NCBI GenBank assembly: GCA_965204685.1
Contig: OZ242004.1
Span: forward strand, 2,356,001-2,420,000
Length of the DNA stretch: 64,000 nucleotides
Direction of reading: 5' to 3'
Source of the DNA: Bin87 sp965204685
GTDB lineage: Bacteria; Chloroflexota; Dehalococcoidia; Lucifugimonadales; UBA3495
In this document: positions 50,360-58,629 of the stretch, piece after piece
Layout: every line of letters starts with the position of its first letter
Numbering within the stretch: position 1 is the stretch's first letter
Notes under the pieces: model-generated
The model's input: only the letters and a program-made list of their open reading frames with translations
Databases searched by the model: none
Told to the model about the DNA's origin: nothing
Position numbers and translations under genes: made by a program

Positions 50360-51169
50360 CTAAAGTCCCAAGACGGCTTCCAATCCCACAGTCAGACCGG
50401 GCCGGCGCACCACCTCCCGTACGCAGCGGAGCACTCCCGGCATGTAGCAATCTCTACCCAGCGTGTCGTGTCGGATGCTCAGGGTTTGTCCTGCCGCGCC
50501 AAAAATCACCTCGTGGTGGGCGCTGCGACCCGGCAGCCTCAGGCTGTGGATTCCGACCCCGCCCACGTCGCCGCCGCGAGTTTCCGGCAAGTGATGGACG
50601 GTGGTCTCGTTGCGCTGGAAGTCACTGCCCCGAGATTCACGGACGCCGCGGGCAATGGCCAGGGAAAATCCGGAAGGGGCGTCGATCTTCATCTCGTGGT
50701 GGGCTTCGACCACGTCGACGTAATCGAAGAATTCGGCCGCCTGCTCCGCAAGCTTCTTGAGGACCACTGCGCCCAGGGCGAAGTTCGGCGCGACGATCAC
50801 GCCGATGCCGTGTTCGCGGCTCATCGTGTCCAAAGTCTGTAGCTGGTCGGCGTTAAGCCCGCTGGCGCCCAGCACCATGTGGATGCCTCGACTGGCGGCC
50901 AACGGAGCCGCTTCCATGCAGGCCTCGGCATGGGTAAACTCGACCATCACCTGCGGCTGAGTAGCGTCCAGCATGGAGGCCAGGTCGGTGGACAGCGGGA
51001 CCTCGCCGGCAGGTGTGGGCAGCACGTCGCCCCTGGGTGTATGGCAGGTGGCTCCCACCAGCGTCACATCGTCCGCCGCCGCTACCGCGCGCACGGTTTC
51101 CGCTCCCATCCTGCCCGTGGCCCCATGCACGACCACCGAGATTACGCCGTTGTTGGTTGGGATCGTCAT
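50360..51169 (-). CDS. dapB: 4-hydroxy-tetrahydrodipicolinate reductase
   Basis: 269-residue NAD(P)H reductase of the diaminopimelate pathway. Nucleotide motif VVVHGATGRMGAETVRAVAA; catalytic block VVEAHHEMKIDAPSGFSLAI, with the His-His and Lys of the HHxxKxDAPSG signature; then VGIHSLRLPGRSAHHEVIFG. Heads the minus-strand dapB-asd-dapA group, about 135 bases before asd. Confidence 0.95.
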   Translation of the reverse strand: MTIPTNNGVISVVVHGATGRMGAETVRAVAAADDVTLVGATCHTPRGDVLPTPAGEVPLSTDLASMLDATQPQVMVEFTHAEACMEAAPLAASRGIHMVLGASGLNADQLQTLDTMSREHGIGVIVAPNFALGAVVLKKLAEQAAEFFDYVDVVEAHHEMKIDAPSGFSLAIARGVRESRGSDFQRNETTVHHLPETRGGDVGGVGIHSLRLPGRSAHHEVIFGAAGQTLSIRHDTLGRDCYMPGVLRCVREVVRRPGLTVGLEAVLGL

Positions 51170-51221
51170 AGCTGCACCTCGCCGTCGATTATGGGATGTC
51201 TTTCAGTGATTGTGCCGTTCG

Positions 51222-53165
51222 CTAGCCAGTTTCGCCTGCGGCGCAGTCGAACCGGCGGAGGCACGAGTCGACCACCAGGTCGATGTCTTCAGAGAGAAGA
51301 TAGCGTTCGTCGGCCAGCCTGGTTGCAGCGTCCCTGACCCTAGAGGCGTACTCCTCCCGGCTGGCATAGCGCGATTCGAGGGATGGACGGGGATCAGAAT
51401 GGGCGTTGCGCTGGGCCTCCGTGGCCGGGAACCAATGCGTGGAGCCCTGCATGGATATCAGCTGCTCGGGTGATCCAGTGTCGGGATGCCGCAGATTCCA
51501 GCCGGTGTGAGTACCCACGGGGACGGTGAGGTCCGGCAACCGAACCCCGGCCGCGTCGTTTCCATCAGCGTCCGCGGTTGGAACCAGGTGCGGGTACTCC
51601 CGTCCTTCTTTCACCGGGTAGGAGGCGATGCCGCGCTTGGCGTAGGGCCCCAGGTCGATTTCGCGAATGCGCCACAGGCGGTCGGGATCCGGCAGGCTTC
51701 GGTCGGGGACCGTCACCGAATTGGCCAGATAATCCGCCCCGGTTGTCGCCGTGCGGTCGTGCAGCCTTGGGTGCTGGCTGGGCGGTGGCTCGATCCCATC
51801 GGAAACCCACCGGTCGAGGTTGAACAGGGCCGCCCGGAGCAGCGGGATGTAGTCCACCGCGTTGTAGGGATGCATGCCGGTGGAACCGTCCGGACCTTGC
51901 CCGACCATCAGATCAGGATCGCCCGGCAGATGCTGGGTACCGGCGAACAGGTACCGCCGCGTCTCCGGCGCCGGTTCCAGGTCCTGGACTCCGATGCTGT
52001 CGATATGGGTTAGCGCAGCATCACCGCGCCAGTATTCGGCGGCGGAGTCGGTATAGATGATCTTTGGCACCGCGTCCAGTTCGCGCAGTCGCCGGAGCAG
52101 ACCGTCGGTTTGTTCGGTCAGCGGATCGGCGAGCGTGTGGTCGGCGAAGGGGAACTGGTGCCCGAAACCCGGGTTGGATTGGCACGAGGGCTGGGCGAAA
52201 CGGTGGTTGAATTCGCCCATTCGCCCGCCGGCCACGTGCGGCAGCAAGCCGTCAAACACCGGTCGCTCCTCCTGGTCCAGGTTCAGGCCCAGGTAGAGCA
52301 TGTGGCGGAGCAGCCGTCCGCATTGCGAAACGCCGTGTCCGTAAACGCGCTGGTACCCGTGGTGCACCGTGTTGCCGTCGGAGGAGTCGCGCAACCAAGT
52401 GGCGGCCTCTCTGATGGCCAACATGCCGCAGCCGACCACCACCGGGTTGGCGGCATTGTAGATGACGTAGTAGATCTTCCCCGGCTCGAACCCGGACTCC
52501 AGGGTGACGTGCTCGGGGTCGGGGAAATGCCATTGAGACCGAGGAATCATAGTGTCGGGACCGTCCTCCCAGTCGCGCACCAACAGCATGGCGCCAGGGT
52601 CGTCCATGACGGCCACCGGATACGGTTGGTGTTCCCGGTTGGCCAGCAAGCGGGTGCGTTCCTTCAGGTTGGGGCGCATCTCCACGCAGGCCTGCCCGGT
52701 CACGGGTTGGCCATCGATGCTGATACCCGGGGCGTCCAGGCCGAGCAGAGCGTTGCTGCGGTACACGTCCCACTGCCAACCGATGGACAACACGGAGTAC
52801 CCGTGGCGGAGGAGGAACCCATCGCCTTCGGGGATGGCATCGGAGTCGATGGGCGGCGTTGGCCCCCGGTTGAAAAACGCGACAGTACGGCGGCGGCCCC
52901 GATTGACAACTTCAACGATCACGCGACCATTGCCTTTTGATGGGTCGCGTGGCGCTACCAGGGTGAAGTCAGACTCGAACCGAACGCACCCGTCCCCGTC
53001 TACCGGAGCGTATTCCAGGTCAACGATGGCCGAATTGCCCGGATTGCCAGGGTCCACTGCAAACGCAAGTACGCCGTCGATGCGCTCGTAATCGCCGGTC
53101 GCGCCGAACGGTATGCCATCGGCGTACGGCTGGCGGCTTTTGATGTCAACAGAGACGACGGGCAT
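51222..53165 (-). CDS. Alpha/beta-hydrolase-domain protein (PF20091-like)
   Basis: 647-residue protein of the large 'alpha/beta hydrolase domain' family (Abhydrolase_10 type). N-terminal SRQPYADGIPFGATGDYERI, a central HHGYQRVYGHGVSQCGRLLR with a GxSxxG-like nucleophile elbow (Ser in GVSQCG), and C-terminal VPVGTHTGWNLRHPDTG with STHWFPATEAQR. No signal peptide. Substrate unknown. Head-to-head with nuoE. Confidence 0.8.
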   Translation of the reverse strand: MPVVSVDIKSRQPYADGIPFGATGDYERIDGVLAFAVDPGNPGNSAIVDLEYAPVDGDGCVRFESDFTLVAPRDPSKGNGRVIVEVVNRGRRRTVAFFNRGPTPPIDSDAIPEGDGFLLRHGYSVLSIGWQWDVYRSNALLGLDAPGISIDGQPVTGQACVEMRPNLKERTRLLANREHQPYPVAVMDDPGAMLLVRDWEDGPDTMIPRSQWHFPDPEHVTLESGFEPGKIYYVIYNAANPVVVGCGMLAIREAATWLRDSSDGNTVHHGYQRVYGHGVSQCGRLLRHMLYLGLNLDQEERPVFDGLLPHVAGGRMGEFNHRFAQPSCQSNPGFGHQFPFADHTLADPLTEQTDGLLRRLRELDAVPKIIYTDSAAEYWRGDAALTHIDSIGVQDLEPAPETRRYLFAGTQHLPGDPDLMVGQGPDGSTGMHPYNAVDYIPLLRAALFNLDRWVSDGIEPPPSQHPRLHDRTATTGADYLANSVTVPDRSLPDPDRLWRIREIDLGPYAKRGIASYPVKEGREYPHLVPTADADGNDAAGVRLPDLTVPVGTHTGWNLRHPDTGSPEQLISMQGSTHWFPATEAQRNAHSDPRPSLESRYASREEYASRVRDAATRLADERYLLSEDIDLVVDSCLRRFDCAAGETG

Positions 53166-53382
53166 GGCGATCCTCCGGGGTCCGGTTCGGGTGATGGGAT
53201 GTTAGCAACGCGCCGGCGGGGGGTCAAACATGCCCAGAGGTTCACAGGCCGGAGTTGGTAGAACCCTTCCCGATTGGCCAGGCACATTGAACATTGCTTA
53301 CAAGACCTATTGGTCAAATTCCGTATCATCCAACACATCGCCTAACGTACATGTTAATCAAATGTGTTTCAACGATAAGGGC

Positions 53383-53391
53383 TGATATAAT
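53383..53391 (+). promoter_or_regulatory. Extended -10 promoter just before nuoE
   Basis: TGATATAAT, a perfect extended -10 box. Its last base is six bases before the ATG at 53,398 and 24 before the alternative ATG at 53,416, so the transcript is either leaderless or has a short leader of about 18 bases. Confidence 0.6.
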
Positions 53392-53397
53392 CCCGCA

Positions 53398-53928
53398 ATG
53401 GCGGCCGGAGGAGACATGGGACGCCGGCGGCGGCGTGGCAATGAAGTTGACCCCGCGAGCGACGGGACGGCGGACGCCGAACGGCGGGAGCGTCAATCCA
53501 ACCTGCGCCGCGCGCTGCGGGACCATTTTCCCGAGCGCAGCCGCGATAACCTTCTCCCCGTGCTGCATTACCTAGAACACGAACACGGTTACCTCCCGGA
53601 GTGGGCGTTGCAGGTTGTGGGCTGGCATCTGCGCGTGCCGGCCTCTGAGGTTTACGGTGCGGCCACCTCGTACTCCGAATTGCATCTCGATCCGCCCAAG
53701 CTTCACAACGTCGTCGTGTGCACGGGTCTGGCCTGCTGGCAATCGGGCGGCAACGAACTTCTGAACGAGGTCCTGCAACATCCGGATCCTGATGACGTGC
53801 GCAACGTGACTACCACCGCGTGCGCCTTCATGTGCGGGTTGGCTCCGGCGGTTCGAGTCAACGGGAGGTGGCGCGGCCGCATGGACGCGGGGCGACTAGC
53901 CTCCCTCATCGAGAACGCCCCCGCATGA
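53398..53928 (+). CDS. nuoE: NuoE-like [2Fe-2S] subunit
   Basis: Up to 176-residue thioredoxin-fold ferredoxin subunit. A basic N-terminal tail leads to the helical region DNLLPVLHYLEHEHGYLPEW, then cluster ligands in VVCTGLACWQSGG (C-x4-C) and TTACAFMCGLAPAV (C-x3-C). It passes electrons to the FMN subunit encoded next. The ATG at 53,398 lies 6 bases after a TATAAT; the ATG at 53,416 has a ggagga ribosome site and may be used instead. Confidence 0.88.
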   Translation: MAAGGDMGRRRRRGNEVDPASDGTADAERRERQSNLRRALRDHFPERSRDNLLPVLHYLEHEHGYLPEWALQVVGWHLRVPASEVYGAATSYSELHLDPPKLHNVVVCTGLACWQSGGNELLNEVLQHPDPDDVRNVTTTACAFMCGLAPAVRVNGRWRGRMDAGRLASLIENAPA

Positions 53929-55541
53929 CCACTCCAGATTGCCGGCCTACTTGGCAAGCGGTGCGCGACGCCGCGCTTGAACGCAACGCCGGGCTGGCGG
54001 ACAGCACCCGCGTGGTGGTCCAATGGGGCCACTGCAGCCAGGCGGTTGGCGCCGGCGAGGTTCACAGTCGGTTGACTCAACTCTTTCAGAGCTGCGACGA
54101 CGTGATCGTGGTGGCGGCCGGCTGCGATGGGGCCTGTTTCGCGGCGACGCAAGTGGCCGTAGAACTGCCCGATGGCACGACGCGGTTTTTTAACCGCTTA
54201 GATGGCGATGGGGATTTCTCAGAGATTGTTGAGGCTGCAGAGGGAGGCGCGCCCGAGCATGCGCGTCCCCGGTCCGAGCTGGAAGAGTTTTTCTCGTCTC
54301 AGCATATCGCCTTGATGGAGGGCATCGGCAGCATTGATCCCGTATCCCTGGACGGATATGTGGCCGGTTCCGGCTACCTGGGGCTGGCCAACGCTTTGTC
54401 GATGCGTCCTGACGCGGTTATCGGGCTGGTCCTGGAAGCCGGGTTGCTGGGTCGGGGCGGCGCTTATTTCCCGTCGGCGCGGAAGTGGCAGGCGGCGCGA
54501 AGGGTTGATGCGGCCCGGCGCCACCTGGTGGTCAACGCGGAAGAGGGCGAGCCGGGCGTCTTCAAGGACCGGCACCTGATGGAGGGCAATCCGCACCGCA
54601 TCATCGAAGGGGCCCTCATCGCCGCCTATGCCGCCGGCGCCGAAAACGTGGTGATCTACATCAACGCTGAGGCGGACCTTTCTGCGGATCGCATGGCGGC
54701 GGCCCTGGCAGCGGCTGAGACGGCCAGCCTCGTCGGCGAAGACGTGCTGGGCAGCGGCTTTGACTGCACTGTCAGCGTCCGTCGCGGCGCCGGGGGTTAC
54801 GTGTGCGGTGAGGAAACCACGCTGCTCAACACGGTAGAGGGTCGCCGACGGGAACCGCGCCTGCGTCCGCCGTTCCCGACCGATGCGGGGCTTTACGGCG
54901 AGCCCACGGTCATCAACAATGCGGAAACCCTGGCCAATCTCCCCGCGATTTTGCGCGGCGGCGTACGCCGGTTCGCGTCGATTGGGCTCAACGAAGCGCG
55001 AGGTACCCGGCTGGTATCGCTCAGCGGAGCAGTGCGGCGGCCCGGTCTGGCCGAGGTGCCCATGGGTACAACGGTTCGGCAGGTGGTCGATCTCGTGGGC
55101 GGAGGCGTGCCCGAGGGACGCGCCACCGGGTTCGCCGCGGTGGGCGGACCATCCAGCGGTCTGCTTCCGTCCAGCGAGTTGGACGTGCCGTTGCGTCCCG
55201 GAATGCTTCACTCCAGCGGCGTGGTCATGGGGGCCGGCGGCATCACGGTCTTCGACGACCGGGCGTCCCCGATACAGGTGGCGGCGCGCTTGAGCCAATA
55301 CAACGCCGTCGAATCCTGCGGAAAGTGCACCCCCTGCCGGGAGGGCACTCCCCGGATCGCGGAGGCTCTGGAGCGACTGGCCGCCGGCGAGCCCAGGGAT
55401 TCGGACCTGCAAGACCTGCAAGACCTGGCCGAAATCGTCGGCGCGGCTTCCCTGTGCGGCCTGGGACAGATGGCCGGCAATCCCGTAACCAGCCTGCTGC
55501 ACTTCTATGGGGATACTCTGGGCATGGCGGCCAACGAATAG
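53925..55541 (+). CDS. nuoF: NuoF-like FMN/[4Fe-4S] NADH-oxidising subunit
   Basis: 538-residue diaphorase subunit. An N-terminal thioredoxin-like domain (VVQWGHCSQAVGAGE … AAGCDGACFAATQVAVEL) precedes the FMN/NAD domain with LLGRGGAYFPSARKW, VNAEEGEPGVFKDRHLMEGN and VRRGAGGYVCGEETTLLNTV, then the [4Fe-4S] motif SCGKCTPCREGT with a distal Cys in GAASLCGLGQMAGNP. The N-terminal extension is like HoxF, FdsB or HndC-type subunits rather than core NuoF. The ATG at 53,925 overlaps nuoE's stop (ATGA). No other complex I genes are nearby. Confidence 0.9.
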   Translation: MTTPDCRPTWQAVRDAALERNAGLADSTRVVVQWGHCSQAVGAGEVHSRLTQLFQSCDDVIVVAAGCDGACFAATQVAVELPDGTTRFFNRLDGDGDFSEIVEAAEGGAPEHARPRSELEEFFSSQHIALMEGIGSIDPVSLDGYVAGSGYLGLANALSMRPDAVIGLVLEAGLLGRGGAYFPSARKWQAARRVDAARRHLVVNAEEGEPGVFKDRHLMEGNPHRIIEGALIAAYAAGAENVVIYINAEADLSADRMAAALAAAETASLVGEDVLGSGFDCTVSVRRGAGGYVCGEETTLLNTVEGRRREPRLRPPFPTDAGLYGEPTVINNAETLANLPAILRGGVRRFASIGLNEARGTRLVSLSGAVRRPGLAEVPMGTTVRQVVDLVGGGVPEGRATGFAAVGGPSSGLLPSSELDVPLRPGMLHSSGVVMGAGGITVFDDRASPIQVAARLSQYNAVESCGKCTPCREGTPRIAEALERLAAGEPRDSDLQDLQDLAEIVGAASLCGLGQMAGNPVTSLLHFYGDTLGMAANE

Positions 55542-55685
55542 TCGGTGAACGTTGCTGGCCTGTGGGAACGCGCTCCCTGGCAAGTATGCTGCCCACTGAC
55601 CACGGGCCGTCGCGTCGCCGTTTGCCTGAAACGGTTGTCCATCTTTATCCTGTAGCCAGTCCACTCCGACGGACCCTTGTTTGAC

Positions 55686-56372
55686 ATGGCGAGCGACATA
55701 CTGGTGATCGAAGACGATCCGGGCATTGCACGGATTGTCCGGCTGTACCTGGAGCGCGACGGTCACACCGTTACTACCGCCGGCGACGGCGTGTCCGGTC
55801 TCAACGCGGCCCGCGCCGACAATCCCGACCTGATTGTTCTGGACCTGATGCTGCCCCGGCTGGACGGCATGAGCGTCTGCCGGGCCCTGCGCGAGGAATC
55901 CGATGTGCCCATCATCATGGCCACCGCCCGCGTCGACGAGGACGACCGCCTGGCCGGCCTGGATCTGGGCGCCGACGATTACATCGTAAAGCCCTTCAGC
56001 CCCCGGGAACTGGCAGCCCGAGTGCGTGCCGTTTTGCGGCGCACATCCCGGCAGTCGCCGTCGCAACCTCCGATGATCGAATATGACGGGATCACCATCG
56101 ACTTCCAGAAGCAGACGGTACTTCGAGGAGACGAGAGGCCGTCGTTGACCCCGACGGAGTTCCGGCTCCTGTCCATGCTGGCGTCCCAGCCCGGCCGGCC
56201 GTTCTCCCGTGACCAGATAATCGAGGGCGTTTTCGGCTACGACTTCGACGGCTACGACCGTACGGTTGACGTGCACATCGCCAACTTGCGGCGCAAGATC
56301 GAGCCGGACGTTCGTAAACACCGTTACGTCCAGACCGTTCACGGCGTCGGCTACCGGTTCGGCAATGCCTAG
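55686..56372 (+). CDS. OmpR-type response regulator
   Basis: 228-residue two-component regulator. Receiver domain with acidic DD at 10-11, phospho-acceptor Asp53 in LIVLDLMLPRLDG, and Lys in DYIVKPFSPRELAARV. Winged-helix DNA-binding domain with LTPTEFRLLSMLASQPGRPF and VDVHIANLRRKIEPD. The ATG at 55,686 is preferred over the TTG at 55,677. It overlaps the sensor kinase gene by 8 bases. Confidence 0.93.
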   Translation: MASDILVIEDDPGIARIVRLYLERDGHTVTTAGDGVSGLNAARADNPDLIVLDLMLPRLDGMSVCRALREESDVPIIMATARVDEDDRLAGLDLGADDYIVKPFSPRELAARVRAVLRRTSRQSPSQPPMIEYDGITIDFQKQTVLRGDERPSLTPTEFRLLSMLASQPGRPFSRDQIIEGVFGYDFDGYDRTVDVHIANLRRKIEPDVRKHRYVQTVHGVGYRFGNA

Positions 56373-57804
56373 GTGGCGCTTCGGCCTCCGGTGGCGTCTG
56401 GCGCTGGGGTTCGCTGTCATCCTGGCGTTGGCCCTGGGATCGGTGGCGGCGTTCACCGGAAAAGTGGCAGACCGGGAAGTCGCCAGCGTACAGGCGGAAC
56501 AGGATCGGGTGCGGGCCGGCCGGGTCGTGATCGCGCTGGCGGAATATTATGCGGCCAACGGCAGCTGGGACGGTGTGCAGGGTTTCGTCAATCGGATCAG
56601 TTTCCAGACGGAACGGGACATCGTGGTGCTGGATTCTGAAGGCAGGTTGCTGGCCCAAAGCGCTCCTCCCGACGACCACCGACGGGATCGGAGCGAAAGA
56701 TTCTTTGGCCACGGCCATCATGAGGACGCGACTGTCCGGATGGATCATTTCACGCCCATAGTGGACGGCGGATCTCAGGTTGGCTCGGTGGCGGTGGCCG
56801 CTCGAGGACGCGGCGGACCCGCTCCCCGGCTCTTCTCGAATGGCGACGCACCTCCGGCGCCCGATGCCGAGCCTCCGCTGACTCGATTCGCCGACGCCGT
56901 GCGGCGGACGCTGACGGTCGCCGGATTGGTTGCCGGCGTCGCCGGAATCCTGCTGGTGGTCCTCATGTCGCGAAGGATGCTGGCGTCGATCAGCAGCTTG
57001 ACCGCCGCGGCCCGGGGACTCGGCAGCGGTGACCTGTCCAGTCGGGCAGCCGTCAAGGGCAACGACGAAATAGCCGAATTGGGCAGATCGTTCAACTCCA
57101 TGGCGGACGCCCTGGAAGAATCGGAGCGGCAACGACGCACCATGGTGTCCGACGTGGCCCACGAACTCCGGACCCCGTTGGCTAATATCCAAGGCCACAT
57201 CGAGGCCATGCAGGACGGGTTGTTACAGCCGGACCAGGCTACCCTGGACACCGTGCACCAGCAGGCCCTGTACCTGAACCGCCTGGTGGATGACCTGAGG
57301 CTGCTGGCCGCGACCGAGGCCCGAGAACTGCGTTTGGAAAGGGAGCCGACAAACGTGGGCGAACTCGTCGATCAGGTCGTGGCATCTTTCAAACCCCGGG
57401 CCGAAGCCCAATCGGTCCGGTTGGATGCGGAAATCGCGGAGGCCCTGCCCAGCCTGGATCTCGACCGCGTTCGGATCGAGCAGGTGATGGCCAATCTGGT
57501 TGATAACGCCATTCGGCACACCCCGTCCGGCGGCAGTGTAGTCGTAGCCGCCCGGCCGGTTGCAGGATCAGTACGAGTGGAAGTGTCGGATACCGGGGAG
57601 GGCATACCTGACGATGCCTTGCCCCATGTGTTCGACCGGCTTTATCGGGTGGACGTCTCGCGGGAAAGGGCCACCGGAGGTTCTGGCCTGGGTCTGACCA
57701 TCGCTCGGCAGCTGGTGGAGGCGCATGGCGGCACCATCTGGGTGGAAAGCCAGGAGGGGTCGGGCAGCCGGTTCGGGTTCGATTTACCGCTCGGCGAGCA
57801 TTAA
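56365..57804 (+). CDS. Sensor histidine kinase with His-rich sensor loop
   Basis: 479-residue membrane sensor. One helix near 13-30 (LALGFAVILALALGSVAAFT), an extracytoplasmic domain of about 150 residues, a second helix (VAGLVAGVAGILLVVLMSRR), HAMP, dimerisation domain with His266 in VSDVAHELRTPLANI, and a HATPase domain (NLVDNAIRHTP, VSDTGEGIPD, GGSGLGLTIARQLVE). The sensor loop includes HRRDRSERFFGHGHHED (105-121). Paired with the response regulator and followed by a secreted His/Asp-rich protein. Probably senses metal ions or envelope stress. Confidence 0.9.
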   Translation: MPRWRFGLRWRLALGFAVILALALGSVAAFTGKVADREVASVQAEQDRVRAGRVVIALAEYYAANGSWDGVQGFVNRISFQTERDIVVLDSEGRLLAQSAPPDDHRRDRSERFFGHGHHEDATVRMDHFTPIVDGGSQVGSVAVAARGRGGPAPRLFSNGDAPPAPDAEPPLTRFADAVRRTLTVAGLVAGVAGILLVVLMSRRMLASISSLTAAARGLGSGDLSSRAAVKGNDEIAELGRSFNSMADALEESERQRRTMVSDVAHELRTPLANIQGHIEAMQDGLLQPDQATLDTVHQQALYLNRLVDDLRLLAATEARELRLEREPTNVGELVDQVVASFKPRAEAQSVRLDAEIAEALPSLDLDRVRIEQVMANLVDNAIRHTPSGGSVVVAARPVAGSVRVEVSDTGEGIPDDALPHVFDRLYRVDVSRERATGGSGLGLTIARQLVEAHGGTIWVESQEGSGSRFGFDLPLGEH

Positions 57805-57894
57805 TAATTTCTAAATGTTGCATCCCTATCCTGCACTCATCGACGCCGCTCCAGCTTGGCAAATCTAATACCGCAGGCGGCGCAGGAGGCAAAA

Positions 57895-58512
57895 ATGTTC
57901 AACCGAATTCGCAACATCCGAAAGCGTTGGTTTCTCGTCTCGGCTTCAGTGGCGCTGCTGGCCGTCGGGTTGGTTGGCGGCACCGTGTTCGCCGCTGGCG
58001 CGCCGTCCCACGTAATCGGCAACGCGCTGCATCAAGGTTACGATCACGACGATCGCTGGGGCGGCAAGGGCGACGGCAGCGCTATCATGGCAAGGGTTGC
58101 CGAAATATTGGATATTGAGCAGGCTACGCTGGAAGCCGCTTTCGCGACCGCCCTGGACGAACAGGCCGACACCAAATTCGCGGGGTACGTGCAGGGACTA
58201 GTGGACGACGAAACCCTCACCTCCGACCAGGCTACCGAAGCCAACGATTGGTTCGACGAGCGGCCTGCCAACTCCGGCCCGCTGGCCCTGCGTCTCGCCG
58301 GCACTTCCGATTCCGACAAGGTGGACAATTTCCTTGCGAGGCTGGTGGAAAACGAAAAGTTGACGCAGGATGAGTCCGACGCCCTGGACGCCTGGCACGA
58401 CGACCGACCGGATGCGCTCCCCGAGGTTTCCCGAAAGCACGGTCGCCACGGGGACGCCGACGGCGATGGCGAGAGCGATACTCGTTGGGGCCGGCACGGG
58501 CACCGCGGCTAG
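57895..58512 (+). CDS. Secreted His/Asp-rich helical protein downstream of the two-component system
   Basis: 205-residue exported protein. Basic signal sequence, then hydrophobic WFLVSASVALLAVGLVGGTV, with likely cleavage after VFAAG. The mature part has a charged His/Asp stretch (LHQGYDHDDRWGGKGDG), a helix (VAEILDIEQATLEAAFATAL), two repeats with VDDETLTSDQATEANDWFDE and VENEKLTQDESDALDAWHDD, and a tail KHGRHGDADGDGESDTRWG then RHGHRG. ATG with aggagg ribosome site. The gene follows a two-component pair, so it may be its target, like CpxP with CpxAR. No named family recognised. Confidence 0.7.
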   Translation: MFNRIRNIRKRWFLVSASVALLAVGLVGGTVFAAGAPSHVIGNALHQGYDHDDRWGGKGDGSAIMARVAEILDIEQATLEAAFATALDEQADTKFAGYVQGLVDDETLTSDQATEANDWFDERPANSGPLALRLAGTSDSDKVDNFLARLVENEKLTQDESDALDAWHDDRPDALPEVSRKHGRHGDADGDGESDTRWGRHGHRG

Positions 58513-58629
58513 AACACCCTCTGGGAACCATCGTCTGCTGATCCAGGGGCAGTCCGAAATGGCTGCCCCCTTGTGGTAAATTACTGGCACCGCATATTCC
58601 AACGACATTGCCTGGGAGGTCGCCGCTCT

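Noticed and set aside
54219..56456. 745-residue open frame on the minus strand
   Set aside because: It is antisense to nuoF and the response regulator, both with clear motifs, and its composition (His/Arg/Gly/Gln rich, no domains) is typical of high-GC shadow frames.
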